Below are positions 1-6,837 of a DNA stretch of 6,837 bases, piece by piece. The stretch is from an uncultured Holophagaceae bacterium. GTDB lineage: Bacteria; Acidobacteriota; Holophagae; Holophagales; Holophagaceae. The translations under genes were made by a program, and so were the position numbers. Positions within the stretch are counted from its first letter, which is position 1. Each line of letters begins with the position of its first letter. The stretch covers positions 1-6,837 of the forward strand of contig CAITBU010000434.1 of assembly GCA_903890595.1 (NCBI GenBank). The letters are read 5' to 3'. The notes under the pieces were generated by a model. It made no database searches, was not told where the DNA came from, and saw only the letters and a list, made by a program, of their open reading frames with translations.

Positions 1-1
1 C

Positions 2-3000
2 AGATCCACCCTCTTCCTTCTCACGACCCTCGGGTTTGCCGTTGTGGCACAGGCGCAGACCGGGACGACCTCAGGGTCCGTCAAGGGCGTTGTGAAGTCC
101 CGGAAGGGGGGCCCTGTGGCCAGTGCCACGGTGATGATCCGCAACAGCGAGACCGGGCTCTCCCGGACCGTGCGGACGGATCCCCAGGGGGAATACCGGC
201 TCCCCTTTCTGCCGGTGGGCACCTACGAGCTGACGGCCACGGCCCCTGGCCTGAAGACCATGAAGGACAACGGGGTGGTGGTGAGCCTGGGCCAGACCTC
301 CACCCAGAACTTCACGCTGGACTCGGCAACCGCTGAGGCCGTTGTCGAAGTGGTGGGCAACACCGATTCGGTGGATGTGGCCCAGATCAACACCATGACC
401 GCCATCTCCGAGAAGTTGATCGATGCGATCCCCGTCAACGGGCGCAACTTCACGGACCTCGTCCAGCTGACGCCGGGTGCCGCCGTGGGTGCCACCAGCT
501 ACTACACCACCGTTGAGGGTGCCCGAGGCATTCAAAACAACCTCCAGATCGACGGTGCGAGCTTCAACTCAAAGTTCAACAGCGAGCAGCGCGGCGGGAC
601 CCGCATCCCGTTCTCCTTCGGTCAGGACTCGATCAAAGAGCTCCAGGTCATCACCAACTCCTTCGATGTGCAGTTTGGCGATGCCGTGGGCGCCGTCATC
701 AACGCCGTCACCAAGAGCGGGACCAACGAGCCCGGTGGCATGGCCTTCTTCCTCTACCGCCCCAAGGCCCTAGTGGCCAGCGTGAAGGAGGTTCCCTACG
801 ACCCGAAGGGGATCGTGAACGACCCGGTGGTCCGGACCCGGAACTTCCAGTCCTCCCAGGTTGGCTTCAACTACGGCGGGCCCATCCTCAAGGATCGGCT
901 GCACTACTTCATCAATGTGGAGGCCTCCCGCCGGGGTGAGGACAGCGTCCCTGCCTTCAGCTTCAATAACACCTCCGGGAACACCGCTACGGACTTCAGC
1001 CGCTTCTTCGGTTCCGGTGGGATGGGCGCCCTGCTCGTGACCCTGCCAGGGCGCACCCTGGCCCAGGAAAATGGCCGCGCCTGGACCGATCGCCAGTCCA
1101 ACTTCGTGGTCATGGGCCGCCTGGACTGGACCATCAACACCAACCACCGGGCCACCCTGCGCCTCAACTCCCAGTCCTATGAGGGGCTCAACGACATCTA
1201 CCCGGGCAGCCGCCGGAACGACACCGCAGAGTCCGGCAACTCGACCATGAACTTCTCCAGCCTCTCGACGGTGCTGGAGGTCAACTCCATCCTCCGCTCT
1301 GACCTGCTCAATGAGTTCCGGTTCCAGCACTCCACCGAAAAGCGGCCAACCACCCCCAACACCACGACCAGCTCCCCCGCGCGCATTGCCAACAGCGGGA
1401 GCGGCTACTACATCAACGCCGGCCAGTACTACATCGATCCCCGGACCACCACCGAGCGCACCATCCAGCTGCAGGACAACCTCACCTTCATGACCGGCGA
1501 CTGGGTCTTCAAGGGTGGGATGGACCTTCAGTTCATCAACATGAAGAACCGCTTCCTGCCCAGTGCCCAGGGCAACTGGACCTTCTCCAGCTATGACGCC
1601 GCCAACCAGTGGTTCGCCGGGACCCTCGCGGGAACGGGCGTCTCCTACACCCAGGGCTTCTCGCCCCTGGACGGCATGAGCGCCTTCGAGGAGAACTACT
1701 TCGCCGGCTATCTGCAGGGCCAGTACGGCGGCCTGCTCGACAAGCGCCTGCTCCTCAGCTTTGGCCTGCGCTACACCATGGAAAAGTGGAGCGGGAACCC
1801 CAATCCCAACCCCAAGCTCCAGGGCCTCGACCGGGCCCCGAATGACAGCTCCATGGACCCCAGGCTGGCCTTCAGCCTGGACCTCTTTGGCACTGGCAAG
1901 ACGGTCCTCCGCGGTGGCTATGGCTGGTTCAGCATGAGCAATCCCGGCCAGACGGTCTCCGGGGCCATCATGAACAACGGCCTGAACCTGCTCTCCTACT
2001 ACGTCTCCTCAGGGACCGCTTCGAACCTGCCCCTCTTTGCCCCCGGTGGCGTGCTCTCGGCCTCCTCCCGCTGGAGCGGCGCACTGTCGGCCGCAGGCTC
2101 CCTGAGCCCCGTCTCCAATGCCCTACTGGGCTCGCTGCCCCAGGACTCCGTGACGGTCACGATCATCGACCCCGACGCCAAAATGGCCCAGGCCCGGGCC
2201 CTCTCGCTCGGCCTCGAGCATGACTTTGGGAATGGCTATACGGCGGCCCTCCGTGGGACCTACAAGAAGTTCTACAACCTGCAGTACGCCGTGAACATCA
2301 ACTTGGCCCAGTATGCGGAGGGTAGCCTCACCAGCCTGGATCCGCACATCTACAACGATGGCTATGCCACCACCTGGAACCACTTCTCCAACGCTACGGC
2401 CAACCGTCCCTACCGGGCCACCGTCCGCACCCGGGCCCTGGACCTGACCGGCTTCGGCGACGTGATCCTCTCCAAGTACGACGGCGAGGGCCGCTACAAG
2501 AGCCTGGTCCTGGAGGGCGCCAAGCGCTCCCGGGATGGCTGGGGCTTCAAGGGCAGCCTCACCTTCTCCAAGGCCGAGGACAACAACTCCAATGAGCGGG
2601 CCACCCTCACCTCGGCCACGGCCCTCACGGAGAACCCTGCAGACCCCCTCGGTTCCTATGCGCTGAGCGACAACGACCACAAGTTCCGGGCTGTTCTGGC
2701 CTGGTATGTCCCCGTCAAGTTCGGCATCCAGGTCTCGGGCATCACGACCTTCACCACGGGCCGCCCCTTTAACGCCGTCTACTACAACGACCAGAACGGG
2801 GATGGCAAGTACATCGACTCCGCCTTCGGCCGGAACGCCAACCGGCAACCCAATGAGAAGACCTTCGACCTGCGCTTCTCCAGGACCTTCAGGCCCTCTT
2901 CCAGGCTCTCCCTGGAGGCCATCGTGGATGTCTTCAACCTCTTCAACTGGGCCAACCAGTACACCTCCCAGTACAACTACGCCACCACGGCTGGGTCTGC

Positions 3001-3091
3001 CCCGGACACCTACACCGCCGCCTTCGGCAAGATCGACCGTCCGGATAACCGGACCCGTGAGGTCCAGTTCACCCTCAAGGCCCGGTTCTGA
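2..3091 (+). CDS. TonB-dependent receptor, Oar/carboxypeptidase-regulatory-like type (5' end cut by window edge)
   Basis: Outer-membrane beta-barrel receptor, predicted to import or bind a ligand using TonB/ExbBD energy; the ligand is unknown. 1029 codons are visible. The frame stays open to the window edge and reads RSTLFLLTTLGFAVVAQA, a signal peptide tail with a likely cleavage after AQA (codon 18), so the true start lies upstream. The GTG at 44 is inside the signal peptide and is not the start. Codons about 24-106 form a carboxypeptidase-regulatory-like fold (SGSVKGVV, DPQGEYRLPFLPVGTYEL). VVEVVG at 114-119 is a possible TonB-box-like segment. The plug follows (IPVNGRNFTDLVQLTPGA, IDGASFN, GDAVGAVINAVTKSGTN), then a long barrel from about codon 260 with FNYGGPILKDRLHYF, FTTGRPFN, DQNGDGKYID and DVFNLFNWANQ. 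It ends in FTLKARF; a terminal Phe is the usual outer-membrane assembly signal. I see no cysteine and no frameshift. The family call is secure; the substrate is not inferable. Confidence 0.93.
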   Translation, partial: RSTLFLLTTLGFAVVAQAQTGTTSGSVKGVVKSRKGGPVASATVMIRNSETGLSRTVRTDPQGEYRLPFLPVGTYELTATAPGLKTMKDNGVVVSLGQTSTQNFTLDSATAEAVVEVVGNTDSVDVAQINTMTAISEKLIDAIPVNGRNFTDLVQLTPGAAVGATSYYTTVEGARGIQNNLQIDGASFNSKFNSEQRGGTRIPFSFGQDSIKELQVITNSFDVQFGDAVGAVINAVTKSGTNEPGGMAFFLYRPKALVASVKEVPYDPKGIVNDPVVRTRNFQSSQVGFNYGGPILKDRLHYFINVEASRRGEDSVPAFSFNNTSGNTATDFSRFFGSGGMGALLVTLPGRTLAQENGRAWTDRQSNFVVMGRLDWTINTNHRATLRLNSQSYEGLNDIYPGSRRNDTAESGNSTMNFSSLSTVLEVNSILRSDLLNEFRFQHSTEKRPTTPNTTTSSPARIANSGSGYYINAGQYYIDPRTTTERTIQLQDNLTFMTGDWVFKGGMDLQFINMKNRFLPSAQGNWTFSSYDAANQWFAGTLAGTGVSYTQGFSPLDGMSAFEENYFAGYLQGQYGGLLDKRLLLSFGLRYTMEKWSGNPNPNPKLQGLDRAPNDSSMDPRLAFSLDLFGTGKTVLRGGYGWFSMSNPGQTVSGAIMNNGLNLLSYYVSSGTASNLPLFAPGGVLSASSRWSGALSAAGSLSPVSNALLGSLPQDSVTVTIIDPDAKMAQARALSLGLEHDFGNGYTAALRGTYKKFYNLQYAVNINLAQYAEGSLTSLDPHIYNDGYATTWNHFSNATANRPYRATVRTRALDLTGFGDVILSKYDGEGRYKSLVLEGAKRSRDGWGFKGSLTFSKAEDNNSNERATLTSATALTENPADPLGSYALSDNDHKFRAVLAWYVPVKFGIQVSGITTFTTGRPFNAVYYNDQNGDGKYIDSAFGRNANRQPNEKTFDLRFSRTFRPSSRLSLEAIVDVFNLFNWANQYTSQYNYATTAGSAPDTYTAAFGKIDRPDNRTREVQFTLKARF

Positions 3092-3133
3092 GTCCGTCAT
3101 GAATTCGATTCATCCATCTAGCCATAGCGATTT

Positions 3134-3139
3134 AGGAGG
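3134..3139 (+). promoter_or_regulatory. Ribosome-binding site of the NHL lipoprotein gene
   Basis: A perfect AGGAGG lies 4 nt before the ATG at 3144. It decides the start of the downstream gene. An in-frame ATG at 3099, 7 nt after the receptor stop codon, would add 15 polar residues ahead of the signal peptide and has no comparable site before it. No terminator-like structure is visible in the 52-nt gap between the two genes, which fits co-transcription. Confidence 0.8.
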
Positions 3140-3143
3140 ACCC

Positions 3144-6100
3144 ATGTTCACCCGGATGATGCGCCTAGGAACCGGCCCGGTTCTTCTGGCCCTAGGAATG
3201 GGGCTCGGCGGCGGCTTGCTGACCCTGCAGACAGGCTGCATGTCGAACGCCAACGACTACAAGAATCCAGCACCGAGCATCACCCAGTTCACAACGGGTA
3301 CCATGGCCGCCGGATCCTTCACGCCCACGCCGGCAGGAGGCACCCTGGCCATTGCCAGGGGCGGTACCGCTTGGTTTAGGGCCTACTTCGCGGTCACCGG
3401 AGGCGTCGGCGTGGTGATGCCTGGGGCCATTCCCATCGAGAGCAACGTTCCTTTCCAGGTCTCGAACATCACCACGACCACTACCTACCTGCTCACCGTC
3501 TCCAGCGGGAACGGCCAGCAGACCTCGTTCCCGGTATCAGTGGTGGTTCTCCCTCCACCTACCTTGCTGCACTTCGGAGCTGAGACAGCCACGTACTACA
3601 AGGACGTCCCCATCACCACCAATGCCGGCACCGTAGCGGGTGGTGGTACCTACACCTACACCGTCTCGCCCTCCCTGCCTGCTGGACTCAACCTGTCTGC
3701 GGCTACCGGCGCCATCACCGGGACCCCCCAGGCCATCACGCCCGCCGCCACCTACACGGTGACCGCTCGGGATGCCGTGGGCCAGAGCACCACCTGTGCC
3801 CTTCAGGTCACGGTGGCCGATACGCCCCTCAGCCTGACCCTCAGCCCCGGTTCCATCGCGCCTGGCGGCACGGCCATCCTGGGTTGGAATGCGGCAGCGG
3901 TGACCGGTGTCTTCAGTCAGGTGATCATCACGGCCAGTCCCGCAGACGCCACGCTGCCTGTGACGTTCGGGCTGTCTGGCACAGCCAACGTCAGCCCCAG
4001 CGTCACGACGACCTACACCCTCAATGCCACCCCAGCAAATGGTGGGGCTGATCTTCGACGTACCCTCGGCCTCACGGTGGGCAGCGCCCCCGTGACCCTC
4101 ACGGCCCTCAACGCCTCCCCTTCGCTGACCACCTATGGCGGCACCAGTGATCTCACCTGGTCTTTCACGGGCCAACCCCTCAGCCTGACCCTGGATGGGG
4201 CCAGCGTGCTTGGTCTGACGGGCACGACCGTCCACCCGGCCCGTCGCCAGTCATTTGTTCTGACCGGTTCTAACCTCCTGAATTCTGCCCCCAGCACCCT
4301 CAGCGCCACCGTGGCGGCCCGGGGACTGGATAACTGGGTGGGCTCGGCTGCTGCGGGCGGTTGGCTCGATGCCACCGGTGTTGCGGCCAAGGTGGCCCTC
4401 AACTCGGCCGCCATCTCCAGCACCACCGCCGGCAGCATGAACCTCAGCCTGGATCCCGAGGGCAACCTCTACGTGGCTGATGCGCTCAACCATGTGGTCC
4501 GCAAGGTCACAGCGGCGGGGGTCGTCTCCACCTTGGCCGGCAAGCCCGGCGTCTCCTTCGTGTCCGCCACCGCCGATGGCACGGGCAGCGGCAACGGCAG
4601 TGCGGCCCGCTTCAACCGCCCCGGGCATCTGCTCTACCTCGACGCCAACACCCTGTATGTCGCGGACTATGGGACCCACAGCCTGCGCCTGCTGACCAAG
4701 CAGCCGGATGGTACCTGGACGGTCTCTGTGGCCGCTGGAACCCCCGGCACCTTCGGGAATGCGGTCACCCAGAACCTGGATAACCCCTTGGCCGTCGCCG
4801 CCTACAACGGCAAGCTCTACATTGCCGACAGCTATACCTCGTCGGTGCGGGTCTATGATCCCGCTGCCGTCGGCAACAAACTCTCCACCCTGGCCGGGGG
4901 TGGCACGGGCCAGCAGTACGGCCTGGCGGATGGAACTGGCACCGTAGCCAGATTCCGCACCCTCTCCAGCCTGGCCATAGATCCAGCCACGGGCGACATC
5001 TACGTGGCGGACCGTGAGAACCACGCCATTCGCAAGGTGACACAGGCCGGGGTGGTCACCACCCTCGCCGGTGCCTATCCCACGGCCGCAGCTGGCAACG
5101 TGGACGGCAGCGGCACGACGGCCCGCTTCAGTCGCCCCACCGGCATCGTTCGGGCCCCGGACGGCACCCTGTTCGTGACCGACAACAACAACCACACGGT
5201 CCGTCGCCTGACCTACAACTCCGGCACCTCGGCCTGGGATGTCACCACCATCGCCGGCTCCGGCACCGCCGGCTTTGCGGAAGGGACAGGCGCTGGCATC
5301 CGCTTCTTTGGACCGGAAGGCCTGGCCCTGGATGCTGCGGGCGTCCTCTACGTGGCAGATGCCAGTAACTACGTGATCCGCAAGCTGACCCCCTCTGGGT
5401 CGCCCGCGGTCTATGCCAGCAGTCCCTTCGTGGGAACGAGGCAGAACGGTCTGGTCAATGCCACGGGGGCCCAGGCCCGCTTCTCCGTTCCCAACGGCGT
5501 GGTCTTCGACAGTAACGATGTGGCCTATGTGGCTGACGAAGGCAACAAGGTCATCCGCAAGGTGGCCCGGGATGGCTCTGTTACCACCTGGGGCAGCGGG
5601 GTCACCCTGACGGCTCCTTATGCCTTGACCGTCGACGATGCCCAGAACGTCTATGTCCTCGACCGACTCGCCGCAGGCATTGCCGTGGTGAAGATCAACG
5701 CCGCGGGTGCCATGTCCACGGTGACCCTCACAGGCGTCACCTTCGCGAACAGCAACCCCCGCGGGATCGCCGTCACCGCAGACGGCACCGGCCTCTTCCT
5801 GGCCGACGGCAACAACCTGCGGAAGTTCAACCTGGCCACCGGCGCCCAGGCCTCCACCATCACCACTGGCCTCTCCAGCGTGAACGGCCTTGCCACCGCC
5901 GCTGACGGCGTCTACTGGGTCGAGTTTGGCTCCCACACCGTAAAGAAGGCTGGGTTGGACCTAACCCTGCCCGTGGTTATTGCGGGGACTTCGAGCTCCA
6001 AGGGCTTCCTGGATGGGGCCGGCACCTCTGTCGCCCGGTTCAACCAGCCGGTGGGGTTGGCGCTTGCTAAGGATGCCAGCGGCAATGCGATTCGGATCTA

Positions 6101-6350
6101 TGTGGTGGACCAGGGGAACCACGCCCTGCGCCTCATTGACCGTACGGCAGGGGATACGGTCAGCACCCTGGCTGGCATGATTGATACCTCCCTCGGCACG
6201 GGATTGCCAGGCCTCCTCGCCGCACAGCCCGGAACCCTTTCCGCCACGGGTACAGCCGGCCTCTACTTCCCCAAGGGCATTGGCATTAACTCCCTGGGCG
6301 ACCTCCTGGTCAGCACCAGCGACGCTCTCCTGCAGGTGACCGCTCCCTAG
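3144..6350 (+). CDS. Large surface-type lipoprotein: Ig-like modules plus a 12-repeat NHL beta-propeller region
   Basis: Predicted exported lipoprotein of 1068 residues, probably a binding or scaffold protein; no catalytic motif is visible. The start at 3144 is set by AGGAGG at 3134-3139. MFTRMMR plus a hydrophobic stretch leads to Cys32 in LTLQTGC, a lipobox with an atypical Gln at -3. Residues about 42-140 are Ig-like (TTTTTYLLTVSS). About 167-224 match a putative-Ig (He_PIG) module (SPSLPAGLNLSAATGAITGT). About 228-310 and 313-394 are two more Ig-like modules, the first with VTTTYTLNA. From about 396 to the end runs an NHL array with the signature LYVADxxNHxVRKVTxxGVVSTLAG and linkers such as DGTG..ARF..P. 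The only Cys besides Cys32 is Cys218, and there is no CXXCH, so it is not a c-type cytochrome. It lies 52 nt after the receptor and is probably in its operon. It could instead be a cell-surface adhesin or matrix protein. Confidence 0.9.
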   Translation: MFTRMMRLGTGPVLLALGMGLGGGLLTLQTGCMSNANDYKNPAPSITQFTTGTMAAGSFTPTPAGGTLAIARGGTAWFRAYFAVTGGVGVVMPGAIPIESNVPFQVSNITTTTTYLLTVSSGNGQQTSFPVSVVVLPPPTLLHFGAETATYYKDVPITTNAGTVAGGGTYTYTVSPSLPAGLNLSAATGAITGTPQAITPAATYTVTARDAVGQSTTCALQVTVADTPLSLTLSPGSIAPGGTAILGWNAAAVTGVFSQVIITASPADATLPVTFGLSGTANVSPSVTTTYTLNATPANGGADLRRTLGLTVGSAPVTLTALNASPSLTTYGGTSDLTWSFTGQPLSLTLDGASVLGLTGTTVHPARRQSFVLTGSNLLNSAPSTLSATVAARGLDNWVGSAAAGGWLDATGVAAKVALNSAAISSTTAGSMNLSLDPEGNLYVADALNHVVRKVTAAGVVSTLAGKPGVSFVSATADGTGSGNGSAARFNRPGHLLYLDANTLYVADYGTHSLRLLTKQPDGTWTVSVAAGTPGTFGNAVTQNLDNPLAVAAYNGKLYIADSYTSSVRVYDPAAVGNKLSTLAGGGTGQQYGLADGTGTVARFRTLSSLAIDPATGDIYVADRENHAIRKVTQAGVVTTLAGAYPTAAAGNVDGSGTTARFSRPTGIVRAPDGTLFVTDNNNHTVRRLTYNSGTSAWDVTTIAGSGTAGFAEGTGAGIRFFGPEGLALDAAGVLYVADASNYVIRKLTPSGSPAVYASSPFVGTRQNGLVNATGAQARFSVPNGVVFDSNDVAYVADEGNKVIRKVARDGSVTTWGSGVTLTAPYALTVDDAQNVYVLDRLAAGIAVVKINAAGAMSTVTLTGVTFANSNPRGIAVTADGTGLFLADGNNLRKFNLATGAQASTITTGLSSVNGLATAADGVYWVEFGSHTVKKAGLDLTLPVVIAGTSSSKGFLDGAGTSVARFNQPVGLALAKDASGNAIRIYVVDQGNHALRLIDRTAGDTVSTLAGMIDTSLGTGLPGLLAAQPGTLSATGTAGLYFPKGIGINSLGDLLVSTSDALLQVTAP
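4329..6347 (+). other. NHL repeat array (12 blades) within the lipoprotein
   Basis: Twelve blades can be read by eye, starting near residues 432, 494, 548, 609, 667, 726, 785, 826, 874, 915, 971 and 1045. Blades 1, 4, 5, 6 and 7 are the most canonical (YVADALNHVVRKV, YVADRENHAIRKV, FVTDNNNHTVRRL, YVADASNYVIRKL, YVADEGNKVIRKV). Blades 2 and 3 are looser, blades 8-10 are shorter (about 41-48 residues against 54-62), and blade 11 is long. Blade 12 stops at LLQVTAP, lacking its outer strand. Residues 396-420 (DNWVGSAAAGGWLDATG) look like that missing strand plus linker, which would give Velcro-type closure. NHL propellers are commonly six-bladed, so two six-bladed units is a natural reading. Blade limits are by eye. 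Confidence 0.75.
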
Positions 6351-6372
6351 GTTCCCATCCCCACTGTCTGCA

Positions 6373-6403
6373 AAGCCTCCGGATGCCTGTGCTCCGGGGG
6401 CTT
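6373..6403 (+). terminator. Stem-loop after the lipoprotein stop, possible transcript 3' end or RNA element
   Basis: Positions 6373-6383 (AAGCCTCCGGA) pair with 6393-6403 (TCCGGGGGCTT) over 11 bp with one G-U wobble (6378/6398), around a 9-nt loop. It lies 22 nt after the stop of the NHL lipoprotein gene. No T-tract follows, so it is not a classical intrinsic terminator; it could stabilise the operon's 3' end or belong to a leader of the next gene. The pairing is seen directly; the role is inferred. Confidence 0.4.
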
Positions 6404-6465
6404 GGCTCACTTCTGGGCTGAATATCCTCCTTGGAGCTCGCTGGCCGATTTTTCCGCAGGGCGTA

Positions 6466-6522
6466 GTCTTGCCAGAAAAAATCTAGACCGATTTTCATAT
6501 ATATATAAGCGTATATCTTAGT
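6466..6522 (+). promoter_or_regulatory. AT-rich tract, candidate promoter region of the third gene
   Basis: This stretch is strongly A+T-rich (runs of A, TTTT, and alternating ATATATATA) within otherwise GC-rich DNA, and lies about 50-110 nt before the ATG at 6574. TTGCCA at 6469-6474 resembles a -35 box, and TATAAG (6504-6509) or TATCTT (6514-6519) resemble -10 boxes, but no pair has both a good match and 16-18 nt spacing. The best-spaced pair is TTTTCA (6492-6497) with TATCTT, 16 nt apart, each 4 of 6 to consensus. The region is supported; the exact boxes are not. Confidence 0.35.
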
Positions 6523-6573
6523 GCTCCCAATATCTGACAGACTCCAAATTGATTTGTTCACCTGGGGGTCGGC

Positions 6574-6837
6574 ATGCGCTATTTCCGCAGCTTCTCTTTA
6601 GCCATGATGGCGGCGCTGGCATTGTTAATTGGCTGCGGGGGCGGCGGTGGGGGTAGCACACCCGCTCCTGCTGTGGCGCCCAGCATCAGCACCCAGCCCG
6701 CTGCGCTGACAGTCACAGCGGGCGCCCCGGCGTCCTTCAGCGTGGTGGCGGCGGGCACGGCGCCTCTGGCCTACCAGTGGCGGAAGGATGGCACCAGCCT
6801 CTCGGGCGCCACGGCGGCCACCCTCAGCATCGCCAGC
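6574..6837 (+). CDS. Ig-domain lipoprotein, N-terminal part (3' end cut by window edge)
   Basis: The ATG at 6574 opens a frame that runs 88 codons to the window end without a stop. MRYFRSFSLAMMAALALLIGC is a compact lipoprotein signal peptide with a canonical lipobox LIGC (Cys21), so the product should be lipid-anchored in the envelope. A glycine run and a Ser/Thr/Pro/Ala linker (residues 22-34) form a flexible tether. From about residue 36 comes an Ig-like domain of the bacterial type, with SISTQPAALTVTAGAPASF, PLAYQWRKDGTSLSGAT and TLSIAS. The ribosome-binding site is weak: GGGGG at 6564-6568, 5 nt before the ATG. Such N-termini usually precede further Ig repeats or a C-terminal functional domain, which lies outside the window, so the function cannot be named. 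Being next to another Ig-bearing lipoprotein suggests a locus of surface proteins. Confidence 0.85.
   Translation, partial: MRYFRSFSLAMMAALALLIGCGGGGGGSTPAPAVAPSISTQPAALTVTAGAPASFSVVAAGTAPLAYQWRKDGTSLSGATAATLSIAS

Larger units (their letters stand above)
6351..6573. other. Intergenic region between the two lipoprotein genes
   Basis: This is the only substantial non-coding stretch, 223 nt. Its first third is GC-rich and holds the stem-loop at 6373-6403. The rest becomes AT-rich towards 6475-6560, with an 8-nt direct repeat CCGATTTT at 6445 and 6488. No tRNA-like or convincing small ORF is seen. The break in composition suggests that the third gene has its own promoter rather than being read only from the upstream operon. 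Confidence 0.6.

Noticed and set aside
2123..3100. Long antisense open frame (about 325 codons) over the receptor 3' half
   Set aside because: It is a shadow of a high-GC coding strand: low-complexity Gly/Val/Glu-rich translation, no recognisable domain, and fully inside a clear gene.
2706..3143. Upstream extension of the lipoprotein frame into the receptor gene
   Set aside because: The frame is open by chance. The translation is Ser/Pro/Thr-rich, overlaps the conserved receptor C-terminus, and AGGAGG plus a signal peptide place the start at 3144.
4467..5395. Near-identical DNA around blades 1 and 6 (CTCTACGTGGCTGATGC / CTCTACGTGGCAGATGC) as a mobile or recombining repeat
   Set aside because: The similarity is confined to the conserved YVAD core codons and fades on both sides; it is explained by protein repeat constraint and shared codon preference.
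4251..5936. Antisense open frame of about 561 codons over the NHL region
   Set aside because: It is the longest shadow, produced by the repeated GC-rich blade codons. Its Gly/Ala/Val/Asp-rich translation has no signal peptide or known fold.
3144..6350. Multiheme cytochrome or electron-transfer protein, given the likely Geothrix-like host
   Set aside because: No CXXCH motif is present. The only cysteines in the lipoprotein are the signal-peptide Cys32 and Cys218.
6335..6400. Possible cobalamin riboswitch (CCACTGT near 6361, GGTG near 6335)
   Set aside because: The other conserved blocks and spacing are missing, the GGTG lies within the coding sequence, and the element would sit downstream of the receptor rather than upstream.
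6310..6561. Small antisense open frame (83 codons) across the intergenic region
   Set aside because: It overlaps the end of the lipoprotein gene, the hairpin and the AT-rich tract; no ribosome-binding site or familiar motif supports it.

Overview
The window is GC-rich and gene-dense, with G or C at most third codon positions. It holds three genes on the + strand, and both edges cut a gene. All three products are predicted envelope proteins: a TonB-dependent receptor with an N-terminal carboxypeptidase-regulatory-like domain (Oar/Cna-B type), a large lipoprotein with Ig-like modules and an NHL beta-propeller, and the start of an Ig-domain lipoprotein. This mix points to a Gram-negative diderm. 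The receptor type, the Ig/He_PIG plus NHL architecture and the base composition together suggest Acidobacteriota, perhaps Holophagae (Geothrix/Holophaga-like). That placement is inference: the window has no taxonomic marker.

Layout. Positions 2-3091 hold the receptor, lacking only its first codons and promoter. After 52 nt, including a clear AGGAGG ribosome-binding site, 3144-6350 encodes a 1068-residue lipoprotein with about four Ig-like modules followed by twelve recognisable NHL blades. Positions 6351-6573 are non-coding. They hold an 11-bp stem-loop just after the stop and then a sharply AT-rich tract that probably carries the promoter of the next gene. From 6574 to the window end is the first 88 codons of a lipoprotein with a perfect lipobox, a glycine-rich tether and an Ig-like domain.

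How they may work together. The receptor and the NHL lipoprotein are close enough to be one transcription unit. An outer-membrane TonB-dependent barrel next to a large beta-propeller lipoprotein recalls SusC/SusD and BtuB/BtuG pairs, in which a surface lipoprotein captures the ligand and sits over the transporter. I infer that the pair may form such a capture-and-import unit. The substrate cannot be read from the sequence. There are no RNA genes, mobile elements, CRISPR arrays or enzymes in the window.
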